This document shows, piece by piece, positions 8,739 through 18,108 of a stretch of DNA of 64,000 bases. Location of the stretch: assembly GCA_902799045.1 (NCBI GenBank), contig CADBZH010000001.1, positions 1-64,000 on the forward strand, read 5' to 3'. The notes beneath the pieces are model-generated. The model was given only the letters and a program-made list of their open reading frames with translations, did no database searches and was not told the DNA's origin. The DNA comes from an uncultured Eubacteriales bacterium (GTDB lineage Bacteria > Bacillota > Clostridia > Christensenellales > Aristaeellaceae). The translations under genes were made by a program, and so were the position numbers. How positions within the stretch are numbered: position 1 is the first letter of the stretch; each line of letters opens with the position of its first letter.

Positions 8739-9942
8739 TTATACGGATCTCAATGCGTCGATCGGGTTCAGCCTGCTCGCCTTTCTCGCGGGCGCCCAGC
8801 CGAAGAGGATGCCCACGGCGGCGGAAAAGCCCGCGCCGAGCAGGATGGCGAAGGTGGAGATCGCGAAGCCGGTGCCCATCGCCTTTGAAAGGATCAGCGA
8901 CAGCAGAAGCCCCAGCACGATGCCCGCCCCGCCGCCGATGATGCTCAGCAGGAAGGACTCGATCAGGAACTGCGCCTGGATCTGCCAGGGGATGGCTCCC
9001 AGCGCCTTCTTCAGGCCGATTTCCGCGGTGCGCTCGGTGACGGTGGTGAGCATCATGTTCATGATGCCGATGCCGCCCACCACCAGGGCGATGGAGGCGA
9101 TGCCCGCCAGCAGCGCGCTGACCATGTTCAGCATGCTCTCCATGGTGTCCTCGATGGAGGACATGTCCATGATCTCGTAGCAGTCCTCTTCATAGCTGAA
9201 CAGGACGTCCAGCGCCGCCTCCAGGGCCTCCGTGCCGGCTTCGGCGTTGTAGCCGTCGGCCAGGTAGACCGTGAAGGAGGTGACCACGTTCACGCTGTTC
9301 AGCTTCATGGCCGTGGTGTAGGGGATCAATATGTCGGGGCTGCCGTTCATCATGCCGGAGATGCTCGTGTCGCCGTCCTCGCTGGTCAGGCCCACCACCG
9401 TAAACGGTATGCCCGAGATGGACAGGCTCTCGCCGATGGGGTCCATGCCGTAGAAGAACGTCTCCACCATGTCCGGGCTGATGAGGCAGACGAAGGTCAT
9501 ATAGTCCTCGTCGGCGATGTTCAGCACCCGGCCCCGGGCGACGATGTCGGCGTTTTGCCGGAAGTAGTAGCTGTTCTTGCCGGAGACGGACACGTTGGTC
9601 TCATAGCTGCCGCCCCGGGACACCCGCGCGCTGAGGGTCACGCTGGGCGTGACGCCCGCCACGGCGTCCAGCTCGGTCAGCGCCGCCAGGTCCTCCGTCG
9701 TCAGGCCGGATTTCAGGTCGCTGCCCGAGACCGTGACGGTGAGCGTACCCGCGCCCATGCTGGAAAAGGAGCTGGACAGCGAGCCGGAAAAGCCGTTCAC
9801 CGTCGTGATCAGCGCGATCACCGCCGCCACGCCGATGAGGATGCCCAGCACCGTCAGAAAGGAGCGCGCGCGGTTGCCCAGGATGTTGGCAAGGCTCATC
9901 TTCACGCATTCGCCCAGCATGATGAACGTGCCGCGAATCGAT

Positions 9943-9950
<8 letters not shown>
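8739..9950 (-). CDS. MacB/FtsX-type ABC transporter permease
   Basis: A 403-residue permease of the MacB type: an N-terminal helix (ARSFLTVLGILIGVAAVIALIT), a large extracytoplasmic domain of ~200 residues (MacB_PCD, from VNGFSGSL to SSIEDTMESML), then three C-terminal helices, with the FtsX motif NMMLTTVTERTAEIGLKKALGA between the first two. The protein ends LNPIDALRSV, typical of the family. Its ATG overlaps the stop of the ATPase gene (ATGCTTAA). With the ATPase and adaptor it forms a tripartite exporter, often for peptides, lipids or toxic compounds; the substrate cannot be told. Confidence 0.9.
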
Positions 9951-10653
<703 letters not shown>

Positions 10654-10654
10654 G

Positions 10655-11686
10655 TCAGTTGCCTCCGCCGGGGCGCTCGCCGCCGAAGCCGCCGGAGCGC
10701 TCGCCTGAATTGCCGTCCCGGTTACCCCGCTCAAAGCTGCCGTCCTGCATGCCGCCGCCGGGGCCGCCCTGGGGCTGGTTGAACTGCTGGCCGCCGAAGA
10801 GGCTGGAGAACAGGCTGGCCGCGCCGCTGACGGCCTGGGTCTCGGCCTCGGCGTATACCACGTCGCCCTCGTTGAGCCCGTCCGTGATTTCGATGTAGTT
10901 GCCGTTGGAGACGCCGGTGGTGACATAGACCTGCTCCAGCTCCCCGGCCTCGTTCTTCATCCAGACGAAGGCCTGGTTCGTCGCGTCGAAGCTGACGGCG
11001 TCCACCTTCAGGATCACGGCGTCCGTGGTCTCCTGCTGGGTGATGCTCACCGTGACCTGCATGCCGGGCAGCACGCTTTCGTCGTCCACGTCCACGTAGG
11101 CGGTGGCGGTGTAATAGGCCACGTTGCCGCCGGAGGAGGAGATGTAGTCGATGGAATCGACCGTCGCGTCAAAGGTTTTCTCCAGCGCCGTGACCGTCAC
11201 GGCGCAGGCGTCGCCCACGTGCACGTCGCTGATGTCGTACTCGTCCACCCGGAAGCTGATCTTCATGTGGCTGAAGTCGGCGACCTGCACGAGCTCCTCG
11301 CCCTGGCTCACCGCGTCGCCCTCCTGAACGTTCAGCCGGTTCACCCGGCCCGCGAAGCCGGCGGTGAGGGTTTCGCCGTTGTTCAGCCGCAGCAGCCTGT
11401 CGCCTTCGGCCACCGCGTCGCCCGCCGCCACATACGCGGTTTTCACCGTGCCGGAGGAGGACGCGGCATAGGTCGCGCTGTCCACCAGGCTCAGGTTGCC
11501 GGAGAAGGACAGCGCGTTGGAGATGCTGCCCCGCGTGGCCGTGTAGGTGTCGTAAGTCACGGTGTACTCCGCCTTCAGCGAGCTGTAGGCCAGCCAGCCC
11601 GCGCCCGCCAGCAGCGCCAAAACGATCAGGGTGATGATGATCCGCCGGAGCATGCGCCGCCGCCGGGTCCTTGCCTTGCCTGTCAT
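10655..11686 (-). CDS. HlyD/MacA-type adaptor of the ABC exporter
   Basis: A 343-residue membrane-anchored adaptor, first gene of the operon. An Arg-rich start (KARTRRRRMLRR) precedes one transmembrane helix (IIITLIVLALLAGAGWLAY). Lipoyl halves (VAAGDAVAEGDRLLRLNNGE; VQEGDAVSQGEELVQV) flank no long coiled coil, which is usual in Firmicute MacA-like proteins. The C-terminal barrel (TGVSNGNYIEITDGLNEGDVV) is followed by a low-complexity Gly/Asn/Gln tail ending GGERPGGGN. It precedes the ATPase by one base. A candidate promoter with 11-bp-period repeats lies upstream. Confidence 0.9.
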   Translation of the reverse strand: MTGKARTRRRRMLRRIIITLIVLALLAGAGWLAYSSLKAEYTVTYDTYTATRGSISNALSFSGNLSLVDSATYAASSSGTVKTAYVAAGDAVAEGDRLLRLNNGETLTAGFAGRVNRLNVQEGDAVSQGEELVQVADFSHMKISFRVDEYDISDVHVGDACAVTVTALEKTFDATVDSIDYISSSGGNVAYYTATAYVDVDDESVLPGMQVTVSITQQETTDAVILKVDAVSFDATNQAFVWMKNEAGELEQVYVTTGVSNGNYIEITDGLNEGDVVYAEAETQAVSGAASLFSSLFGGQQFNQPQGGPGGGMQDGSFERGNRDGNSGERSGGFGGERPGGGN

Positions 11687-11740
11687 GCCTTCAACCGCCT
11701 TCCTGTCGCGCGGGGCGCACGGCCCCGCTTGCTGCCCATC

Positions 11741-11770
11741 ATATTAATCGGGAAACCTTGAATGAACCTT
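11741..11770 (-). promoter_or_regulatory. Candidate promoter and operator of the ABC exporter operon
   Basis: On the minus strand a TAATAT -10 (11746-11741) has a poor -35 (AGGTTC, 11769-11764). AAGGTT occurs twice with an 11-bp period (11770-11765 and 11759-11754), one copy over the -35 and the other in the spacer. One-helical-turn direct repeats are typical of OmpR/PhoB-family regulator sites. Further TGAAC motifs lie upstream at 11791, 11813 and 11824. No matching regulator gene is adjacent. Confidence 0.5.
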
Positions 11771-11880
11771 AAAAGGCCGGCCCGCTTTTGTGAACCCGCC
11801 GAAGCGTTTATGTGAACAAACCGTGAACGCCGCGGCCCGGCCGACAGCGGCCGGAGGATTTCGATTTAATGTGGAAGCCA

Positions 11881-11909
11881 TTGAAATCGCGAAGCGTTTG
11901 GTGTATGAT
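11881..11909 (+). promoter_or_regulatory. Sigma-A promoter of the small membrane protein gene
   Basis: TTGAAA (11881-11886), a 17-base spacer and TATGAT (11904-11909) lie ~100 bases before the start codon at 12009. The rest of the 321-base divergent intergenic region holds the exporter operon control region. Confidence 0.75.
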
Positions 11910-12008
11910 AGTAAGTGATAACTAACGCCGTTCGAAGGATCGTGCCTCGCGTCGCCCCCAATCGGCGGGCAGAGGCGCGTCGGGCGCGCGGGAGGGGAGT
12001 TGAACGCT

Positions 12009-12620
12009 ATGAAAACGCTGTTTCTGATCGCCGTGGCCGGACACGTGCTCTGCGGCGTCACCGACTGCCTGATGACCTATCTGCCGAAGGGTCGCTTTCG
12101 CTTCGAGGACATGAAGGACAACCGGAAGCTCTCCACGGCCTTCGAGGGGATGCCCCTGCGGCAGCCGCTGCTGGCCATGCTGCTGGGCTGCCTGGCCATG
12201 TTCCTGTTCTTCTTCGGCTACCAGGCCCTGTGCGATTGGATGCGGCCCTATTCGGAAACCTGCGCCGCGCTGATGCGGGTGGGATGCGCCGCGGTGTTCA
12301 CCTTCGGCATGGCCCACCACGTGTTCTGCGGCGTGCCGGAATGGCTGTACGTCCGCCTCGGGCGCACCCAGGAGTCCCTGGATCTCATCAACGAATTCTT
12401 CAGGAAGACGTCGGTCACGATGGTCGCGTGCTACCTGGGCTTCCTGGTCTTCGGCGTCGCCTTCTTCGTCGCGGTGGTCGGGGGGATGACGCCGCTGCCC
12501 CGCTGGGCCTGCGTGTTCAACATACTGCCGCTGATGCTGGCGCTGTTTCCGCTGCGCGTGGGCGGCGCGGGCAACTGGGCCGGGGCGATCATGTTCCTGG
12601 GGCTGTTCTTCCTTGTGTGA
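12009..12620 (+). CDS. Small integral membrane protein of unknown function
   Basis: A 203-residue protein with about five hydrophobic segments (LFLIAVAGHVLCGVTDCLM; LLAMLLGCLAMFLFFFGY; AALMRVGCAAVFTFGMAHHVF; VACYLGFLVFGVAFFVAVV; IMFLGLFFLV) and short loops. Histidines H15, H107 and H108 and several acidic residues lie at membrane edges. The ATG at 12009 is used because GGGGAG lies nine bases upstream; a TTG at 12000 is too close to it. It resembles uncharacterised Firmicute membrane families (possibly DUF6796, low certainty). It is transcribed divergently from the exporter operon. Confidence 0.65.
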   Translation: MKTLFLIAVAGHVLCGVTDCLMTYLPKGRFRFEDMKDNRKLSTAFEGMPLRQPLLAMLLGCLAMFLFFFGYQALCDWMRPYSETCAALMRVGCAAVFTFGMAHHVFCGVPEWLYVRLGRTQESLDLINEFFRKTSVTMVACYLGFLVFGVAFFVAVVGGMTPLPRWACVFNILPLMLALFPLRVGGAGNWAGAIMFLGLFFLV

Positions 12621-12663
12621 GGCGGGGAAATTGCCTGATATTGGCGACTTGAGTGCGGCAGCG

Positions 12664-12692
12664 TTGACATTTAACATAAGTTAGAGTAATAT
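12664..12692 (+). promoter_or_regulatory. Near-consensus sigma-A promoter
   Basis: TTGACA (12664-12669), 17 bases, TAATAT (12687-12692). It lies ~60 bases before the start of the secreted GLUG-repeat gene, and a 16-bp inverted repeat begins directly at the -10 end. Confidence 0.85.
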
Positions 12693-12728
12693 AACTACCG
12701 GATTAGTTATATCTAATCCGGTAGTTAT
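12691..12728 (+). promoter_or_regulatory. 16-bp inverted repeat at the promoter/5' UTR
   Basis: ATAACTACCGGATTAG pairs perfectly with CTAATCCGGTAGTTAT around a six-base loop. It starts at the -10 box, so it covers the transcription start and early leader. It may be an operator, an mRNA-stabilising 5' hairpin or the terminator of the upstream gene; the following bases (TCTATTAAT) are only moderately T-rich. Confidence 0.7.
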
Positions 12729-12753
12729 TCTATTAATCTGGAGGGCAATGACC

Positions 12754-14442
12754 ATGAAAAAGCTGTCCTGTTTGCTGCTGATGCTGGTGATGCTGATCGG
12801 CGCGATGGCGCTGGCGGAATCCGCTGAGACGACGGAAGTCATCGAAATCAGCACGGTCGAGGCTTTGGCCGCGATCAACGACAACCTGTCCGGCAATTAC
12901 GTATTGACCGCGGACATCGACCTGGCCGGCGCGGAGTGGACGCCCATCGGCGCCTACGCCCCTTCCGGCGAGAGCGCCGAGGAGCAGGAGATCCCCGCCG
13001 CGGAGACGGCCTTCACCGGAACCTTCGACGGCCAGGGCCACACCATTTCCAACCTGGTGATCGACCAGCCCGAGGGCTGGGCGCAGGGCCTGTTCGGCTG
13101 CGTTGCGAATGCGAAGGTCGGGAACTTCACCCTGGAGAACGCCACCGTGGACGCCCAGATGATGAGCGCGGACGTGGTGGGCTACGCCTACTGCTCCACG
13201 GTTTCGGGCGTCAACCTGGTGAACGGCAAGGTCAACGCCCACTGGGGCGAGATGAGCGGCGAGGGCATGTACGGCGGCATTGTCGGTGCGGGTATGGGCT
13301 CCCTGGTGGAGAACTGCACCGCCCAGGCGGACATCGCGCTGCCGGATGGCACCGCCAACGCGGGCATCGTGGGCGGGGGCCTGGAGAAGACCAACGTCGT
13401 GGGCTGCACGGCCACCGGCACCGTCACCGCGGGCAACCAGTGCTACGGCCTGGGCGGCGTGTCCGGCTGCGGCTTCGCGGCGGAGCAGTTCACCGACTGC
13501 CTTGCTGAGAACGTGACCATCACCGCGGGCGACGACTGCTTCTGGATCGGCGGCATCGCCGGCTATGCGGGCGGCTTTGAGGATGCCCAGTACGGCGTGC
13601 CCGTGACCGTGTTCACCAACTGCGTCGCGAAGAACGTGTCCGTCAGCACCGGCGCGAACGCCGACGGCGTCGGCGACATCGTCGGCGCGGGCTTCTACAG
13701 CGACCTGGCCGCCCAGGCCAACGGCGCGCCCTTCGACCAGCCGACGAAGTATGAGCTGGTGGATTGCGTGGCGGAGAACGGCGGCGCGGAGGCCGCTGAG
13801 GCCGACGGCGCGGCGGAAGCGACGCAGCTGCTGGAGGACGTGAAGGGCACCTATGTGGCGCTGTTCCCGATCATCACCGATCCCGCCTACGACCAGATCT
13901 GGCTGGACCACTGCGCCGCCGTGGTGGGCGACGAGGCGGCCCCGGAGGTCGCGCAGGTCCTGAAGGACGCCTGCAACGGCACGATTTACGGCCAGAAGGC
14001 CATCGACGCCTACGGCGATGGTTCCAATGGCGCGCAGTTCGACTGCCTGTTCATCAATGGCGTGGATCAGATCACCTTCGACGGCGCGGCCATCAGCGGC
14101 ACCCTGGAGGGCGGCGAGGTGTTCTCCCACGAGTACGCCTACGTCGGCCCGCTGACCCTGGGCGGCATGATGAACGGCTATCTGTATGAGACCGCCGATG
14201 AGGACGCGGGCGAGTTCAAGTATTTCTTCATGATGCCCGACACCCCGGCGAGCACCTACCACCTGGAGTTCCGCTACGGCAGCGACGTGGACGCCCTGAC
14301 CGAGTACGCCACCGGCCCCTATGCCTACTGGCTGGCGGCGGGCTTCCCGGTGGACGCGGACCAGGCCATGACCGAGGACGTGATCGGCCTGTTCTGCGAT
14401 GAAAACCTGGCCCAGATGGCCGCGGAAGAGCCCGCGGCGTAA
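12754..14442 (+). CDS. Secreted GLUG-type beta-repeat protein
   Basis: A 562-residue protein with a signal peptide (KKLSCLLLMLVMLIGAMALAES). Residues ~25-340 contain repeats of the kind found in GLUG/right-handed beta-helix surface proteins: YVLTADIDLAGAEWTPIG, FTGTFDGQGHTISNLVI, GLFGCVANAKVGNFTLENATV, GGIVGAGMGSLVENCTAQADI. The C-terminal ~200 residues form a separate globular region (GTYVALFPIITDPAYDQIWLDHC). The ATG at 12754 has GGAGG nine bases upstream. No sorting motif is seen at the C-terminus, so it is probably released or held by other interactions. A strong terminator follows. Confidence 0.75.
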   Translation: MKKLSCLLLMLVMLIGAMALAESAETTEVIEISTVEALAAINDNLSGNYVLTADIDLAGAEWTPIGAYAPSGESAEEQEIPAAETAFTGTFDGQGHTISNLVIDQPEGWAQGLFGCVANAKVGNFTLENATVDAQMMSADVVGYAYCSTVSGVNLVNGKVNAHWGEMSGEGMYGGIVGAGMGSLVENCTAQADIALPDGTANAGIVGGGLEKTNVVGCTATGTVTAGNQCYGLGGVSGCGFAAEQFTDCLAENVTITAGDDCFWIGGIAGYAGGFEDAQYGVPVTVFTNCVAKNVSVSTGANADGVGDIVGAGFYSDLAAQANGAPFDQPTKYELVDCVAENGGAEAAEADGAAEATQLLEDVKGTYVALFPIITDPAYDQIWLDHCAAVVGDEAAPEVAQVLKDACNGTIYGQKAIDAYGDGSNGAQFDCLFINGVDQITFDGAAISGTLEGGEVFSHEYAYVGPLTLGGMMNGYLYETADEDAGEFKYFFMMPDTPASTYHLEFRYGSDVDALTEYATGPYAYWLAAGFPVDADQAMTEDVIGLFCDENLAQMAAEEPAA

Positions 14443-14460
14443 CAGGACACCGCCCCGCGA

Positions 14461-14502
14461 AACGCGGCAGGGGCGCCATAGCGGCGCCCCTGCCGCGTTT
14501 TT
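14461..14502 (+). terminator. Strong rho-independent terminator
   Basis: A 17-bp perfect G+C-rich stem (AACGCGGCAGGGGCGCC and its complement, 14461-14477 and 14483-14499) with a five-base loop and a T-tract, 20 bases after the GLUG-protein stop. Confidence 0.93.
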
Positions 14503-14511
14503 GGATTCATA

Positions 14512-14827
14512 CTAAACTCAAAGGACACAGACAATCCTGCGGCACCTTATGTGCCGTGGCCGCGTTGGAGCCCCTTGACTTGCCGCCAGCAAGCCTGCGG
14601 GCCTCCGCCTTGTCGCGACGCATAATCCGCTCGCATGCTTGTCCAAATCCTGATTGAGTTTAGAGTGTGTTTCTAAAATCCCCGAAGCGCAATTTCGGCG
14701 GATTTGGCTGCATTTCTGCGTTGCTTTTCCTTGATTTGCCACCAGTAAACCTGCGGAAAACCGCCTTGAAATGCAGCCAACTACGCTCGAACGAAACTGC
14801 ATCTCCTGGGATTTAGAAACACACTCT
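14512..14827. repeat. Two adjacent MITE-like inverted-repeat elements
   Basis: Element A (14512-14663) is bounded by CTAAACTCAA and its complement. Element B (14662-14827) is bounded by AGAGTGTGTTTCTAAA and its complement, with a TA at each outer end. The interiors are related to each other: CTTGACTTGCCGCCAGCAAG in A matches CTTGATTTGCCACCAGTAAA in B. Ends like those of B recur at 54864-55169. No transposase is encoded, so they are non-autonomous. Confidence 0.75.
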
Positions 14828-14829
14828 AG

Positions 14830-14871
14830 ATCACGAATTGGTCGACTTTGAATCACGAATTGGTCGACTTT
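14830..14871 (+). repeat. Tandem 20-base direct repeat upstream of promoter
   Basis: ATCACGAATTGGTCGACTTT occurs twice (14830-14849 and 14852-14871) with a 22-bp period, exactly two helical turns, ending 12 bases before the -35 box of the acyl-ligase operon. This arrangement suits binding of an activator. Confidence 0.8.
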
Positions 14872-14883
14872 TGAAACAATCTC

Positions 14884-14912
14884 TTGAATAGTTGGCTTCG
14901 TTATGGTATGAT
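14884..14912 (+). promoter_or_regulatory. Promoter of the ligase/ACP/TrpB cluster
   Basis: TTGAAT (14884-14889), 17-base spacer, TATGAT (14907-14912), 42 bases before the TTG start of the acyl-ligase gene. Confidence 0.75.
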
Positions 14913-14954
14913 AAGCGGGACTATGGATGTCGTGAAGCGAAGGAGGGGAGCGCG

Positions 14955-16547
14955 TTGAGAAACGGAAGCTATCCCTATTATGACATCGCCGATATCGTCA
15001 GCATCGCCGACATGCTGGAGACGGCGGCCCGGGAGCGCCCGGATTTCATCGCCTTCCGCTATCGGGCGGGCCGGGACAGCGTCGGGGAGAAGACCTGCCG
15101 GGAAGTGCTGGAGGACGTGCGCCGGGTCGCCTGCTGGATCGGGCAGACCTGTGGGCAGGGCCGGCACATCGCCGTCATCGGCGAAAACTCCTACGAATGG
15201 CTGCTGGCGTTCTTCGGCGCGCTGGGCTCCGGCAACGTGGCCGTGCCCGTCGACAAGGAGCTGCCCGCGGGCGAGGTGGCCGACATGCTTCGCGAGGCGG
15301 ACGTCGAAATCGCCATGGTCTCCCCGACCTACGCGGACCTGACGGAGGGCGTGGACGGCCTGACGGTCGTTTCCCTCAAGCAGCTGGCGAAGGCGGAGGG
15401 CGAGGGCTGGCAGGGCTTCGCGCTTCACCATCCGGACCAGGACGAGCTGGCCTGCATATTCTTCACCTCCGGCACCTCCGGCCGCAGCAAGGGCGTCATG
15501 CTCAGCCACGGCAACCTGGCCAGCGACGTGTCCGGCGGGGCGCGGGTGTTCAGCCCGGAGGGCGGCGCGGTGCTGTCGGTGCTGCCGTTCCACCACGCCT
15601 TCGGCCTGGTCGTCACGATCATGATGGGCTTTCACTTCCGGGCCACCATCTTCATCAACCGCAGCCTCAAGCGCCTCAAGGAGGACATGCTTCTGGCCCG
15701 ACCCGGGATCATCCCGCTGGTGCCGCTGTTTGTGGAGGTGTTCTACAAGCAGATCCAGGAGGGCATCCGCAAGAGCGGCAAGGAGCGGACGTTCCGATTC
15801 GGCGTGCGCCTCAGCCGCCTGCTGCTGGCCCTGGGCATCGATATACGGCCGCGCCTGTTCGCGCCGATCCTGGAGCCCTTCGGCGGAAAGCTGAAGTACT
15901 TCATCAGCGGCGGGGCCTATCTGGACCCGTTTTACATCAAGGCCTTTCGCGACATCGGCGTGGAGATCATCAACGGCTACGGCGCCACCGAGTGCGCCCC
16001 CTCGCTGTCCATCAACCGGAACCACCACTTCCGCGACGGCAGCGTCGGCCAGCTGATGCCGGGCGTGGAGATCCGGATCTCGCCGGAGGGCGAGGTGCTG
16101 GCCCGCGGGCCGATGGTGATGCAGGGCTATTACAAGAACCCGGAGGAGACGGCGAAGGTGCTGAAGGACGGCTGGTATGCCACCGGGGACCTGGGCTACA
16201 TGGACGCGGACGGCTTCCTGTTCCTGACGGGCCGGACGAAGAACCTGATCATCCTGAGCAACGGGGAAAACATCTCCCCGGAGGAGCTGGAGAACGACTT
16301 CAACCGCGACCCGGGCGTCAACGAGGCGCTGGTGTACGAGCAGGACGGGCTGATCGTGGCCGAGATCTATCCGGAGGAGGACTACCGCCGCAACGAGGCG
16401 TATTTCAACGAATTGAAGCAGAAGGTCAACCGGGGCCGGCCCGCCTACAAGCAGGTGGCCCGGGTCGTGCTGCGGGAGGAGGATTTCGTCCGCAACACCA
16501 CCAGGAAGATCGTCCGCTACAAGAATGTCCCTCAGAAGCAAGCCTGA
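14955..16547 (+). CDS. AMP-dependent acyl ligase (ANL superfamily)
   Basis: A 530-residue adenylating enzyme that activates a carboxylic acid as acyl-AMP and passes it to CoA or a carrier protein. The TTG at 14955 is chosen because AGGAGG ends eight bases before it. Motifs: ATP loop FFTSGTSGRSKGVMLSH (from ~T171), A5-like INGYGATECAP, and the hinge block WYATGDLGYMDADGFLFLTGRTKN followed by NGENISPEELE. The C-terminal lysine region NTTRKIVRYKN is present. The next gene encodes an acyl carrier protein 22 bases downstream, which suggests loading of an acyl group on that carrier. The fatty or aryl acid is unknown. Confidence 0.88.
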   Translation: MRNGSYPYYDIADIVSIADMLETAARERPDFIAFRYRAGRDSVGEKTCREVLEDVRRVACWIGQTCGQGRHIAVIGENSYEWLLAFFGALGSGNVAVPVDKELPAGEVADMLREADVEIAMVSPTYADLTEGVDGLTVVSLKQLAKAEGEGWQGFALHHPDQDELACIFFTSGTSGRSKGVMLSHGNLASDVSGGARVFSPEGGAVLSVLPFHHAFGLVVTIMMGFHFRATIFINRSLKRLKEDMLLARPGIIPLVPLFVEVFYKQIQEGIRKSGKERTFRFGVRLSRLLLALGIDIRPRLFAPILEPFGGKLKYFISGGAYLDPFYIKAFRDIGVEIINGYGATECAPSLSINRNHHFRDGSVGQLMPGVEIRISPEGEVLARGPMVMQGYYKNPEETAKVLKDGWYATGDLGYMDADGFLFLTGRTKNLIILSNGENISPEELENDFNRDPGVNEALVYEQDGLIVAEIYPEEDYRRNEAYFNELKQKVNRGRPAYKQVARVVLREEDFVRNTTRKIVRYKNVPQKQA

Positions 16548-16569
16548 TACCCACGAGGAGGAGAAACAA

Positions 16570-16794
16570 ATGCTTGAAAGAGTGACGGCGATTCTCAGAG
16601 AGTATGCCAACCGCGAGGATACCCCCATCGACAGGGGCAGCGCCCTGGTGGAGGACCTGGGGCTCAGCTCTCTGGAGGTCATCAACCTGGTGCTGGCCTT
16701 TGAGGACGAGTTTGGCATTGAGATTCCCGAGCGCGTCATTCCCACGATGCACACGGTGGGAGACATCGTGACGTATCTGGAGAAGAATACCTGA
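16570..16794 (+). CDS. Acyl carrier protein
   Basis: A 74-residue acidic carrier protein with the phosphopantetheine site [12 protein letters not shown]; Ser34 is the expected attachment residue, and the usual DSL is SSL here. Helix II/III residues [13 protein letters not shown] are typical of ACPs. The ATG at 16570 follows AGGAGGAG by six bases. It is the likely acceptor of the acyl-AMP ligase upstream and is distinct from a fatty-acid-synthesis ACP by context, since no fab genes are near. Confidence 0.9.
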   Translation: MLERVTAILREYANREDTPIDRGSALVEDLGLSSLEVINLVLAFEDEFGIEIPERVIPTMHTVGDIVTYLEKNT

Positions 16795-16837
16795 CCGAAG
16801 CCGAAGCGCGCGGTCGGGAGTGAAAGGGGTTTTACGA

Positions 16838-18103
16838 GTGAATCACTACCGGGATTTTGACAACTATCTGAAGGAGTATCCCTCCAGCGACGGCTACTTC
16901 GGAAAATACGGCGGCAATTACCTGGACGACCCGGAGCTGATCAAGGCCTTCAACGAATACGCCGAGGCCTACAACACCATCGCCCAGTCCGCCCAGTTCA
17001 TCGCGGAGCTGCGCCGCATCCGGCGGGATTTCCAGGGACGGCCGACGCCGGTCTATCACTGCCAGAACCTGTCGAACCTCCTGGGGCGCACGCAGATCTA
17101 CCTGAAGCGCGAGGACCTGAACCACACCGGCGCGCACAAGCTGAACCACTGCATGGGCGAGGGGCTGCTGGCCAAGTACATGGGCAAGAAGAAGCTGATC
17201 GCCGAGACCGGCGCGGGCCAGCACGGCGTGGCCCTGGCCACCGCCGCGGCCTATTTCGGCATGGAGTGCGACATCTACATGGGCGAGGTGGACATCGCCA
17301 AGCAGGCCCCGAACGTCACCCGCATGAAGCTGCTGGGGGCGAACGTGGTGCCCGTCAGCTTCGGCCTGAAGACCCTCAAGGAGGCCGTGGACGCCGCGTT
17401 CATGGCCTACGCGAAGGAATATAAGGACGCGGTGTACTGCATCGGCACCGCCGCCGGCCCGCATCCGTTCCCGCTGATGGTGCGCGATTTCCAGTTCTGC
17501 GTCGGCGAGGAGGCCCGCGAGCAGTTCAGGGCCATGACGGGCCACCTGCCGGATACGGTGGCGGCCTGTGTGGGCGGCGGCTCGAACTCCATCGGCATGT
17601 TCACGCCGTTCCTGGCCGACCCGGTGGAGCTGGTGGGCGTGGAGCCGCTGGGCCGCGGTCCGAAGCTGGGCGACCACGCGGCGTCCATCACCTACGGCAG
17701 GGAGGGCGTCATGCACGGCTTCAACAGCATCATGCTGGCCGACGAAAACGGCGATCCCGCGCCGGTGTATTCCAACGCCAGCGGTCTGGACTATCCCGCC
17801 GCCGGCCCGGAGCACGCGCTGCTGCACGACATGGACCGCGTGCGCTACACCACTATCGGCGACGAGGAGGCCATTGAGGCGCTGTTCCTGCTCTCCCGCC
17901 ACGAGGGCATCATTCCCGCCATCGAGAGCTCCCACGCCCTGGCCTACGCCATCAAGGTGGCGCGGACCGGTCAGACCGGCTCCATACTGGTCAACCTCTC
18001 CGGCCGCGGGGACAAGGACCTGGATTTCGTCGTCGAGAAATACGGCTACGGGCCCGAGTTCCTTCAGAAGATGGCCGAAAAATCGCGCAGCGCGGAAGAC
18101 TGA
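16838..18103 (+). CDS. Tryptophan synthase beta-chain-like PLP enzyme
   Basis: A 421-residue fold-II PLP enzyme matching TrpB along its length: [15 protein letters not shown] with the PLP lysine K101, [51 protein letters not shown], phosphate-binding [29 protein letters not shown] and [12 protein letters not shown]. The GTG at 16838 has AAAGGGG eight bases upstream. It is ~25 residues longer at the N-terminus than E. coli TrpB. TrpB joins indole and serine to give tryptophan and normally partners TrpA. No trpA or other trp gene is present; the ligase and ACP genes precede it in the same direction. Its true substrate may therefore differ. Confidence 0.85.
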   Translation: MNHYRDFDNYLKEYPSSDGYFGKYGGNYLDDPELIKAFNEYAEAYNTIAQSAQFIAELRRIRRDFQGRPTPVYHCQNLSNLLGRTQIYLKREDLNHTGAHKLNHCMGEGLLAKYMGKKKLIAETGAGQHGVALATAAAYFGMECDIYMGEVDIAKQAPNVTRMKLLGANVVPVSFGLKTLKEAVDAAFMAYAKEYKDAVYCIGTAAGPHPFPLMVRDFQFCVGEEAREQFRAMTGHLPDTVAACVGGGSNSIGMFTPFLADPVELVGVEPLGRGPKLGDHAASITYGREGVMHGFNSIMLADENGDPAPVYSNASGLDYPAAGPEHALLHDMDRVRYTTIGDEEAIEALFLLSRHEGIIPAIESSHALAYAIKVARTGQTGSILVNLSGRGDKDLDFVVEKYGYGPEFLQKMAEKSRSAED

Positions 18104-18108
18104 GGCGT

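Noticed and set aside
16838..18103. TrpB-like gene considered as a threonine synthase or cysteine synthase
   Set aside because: [17 protein letters not shown] and GGGSNSIG together are specific to the TrpB family.
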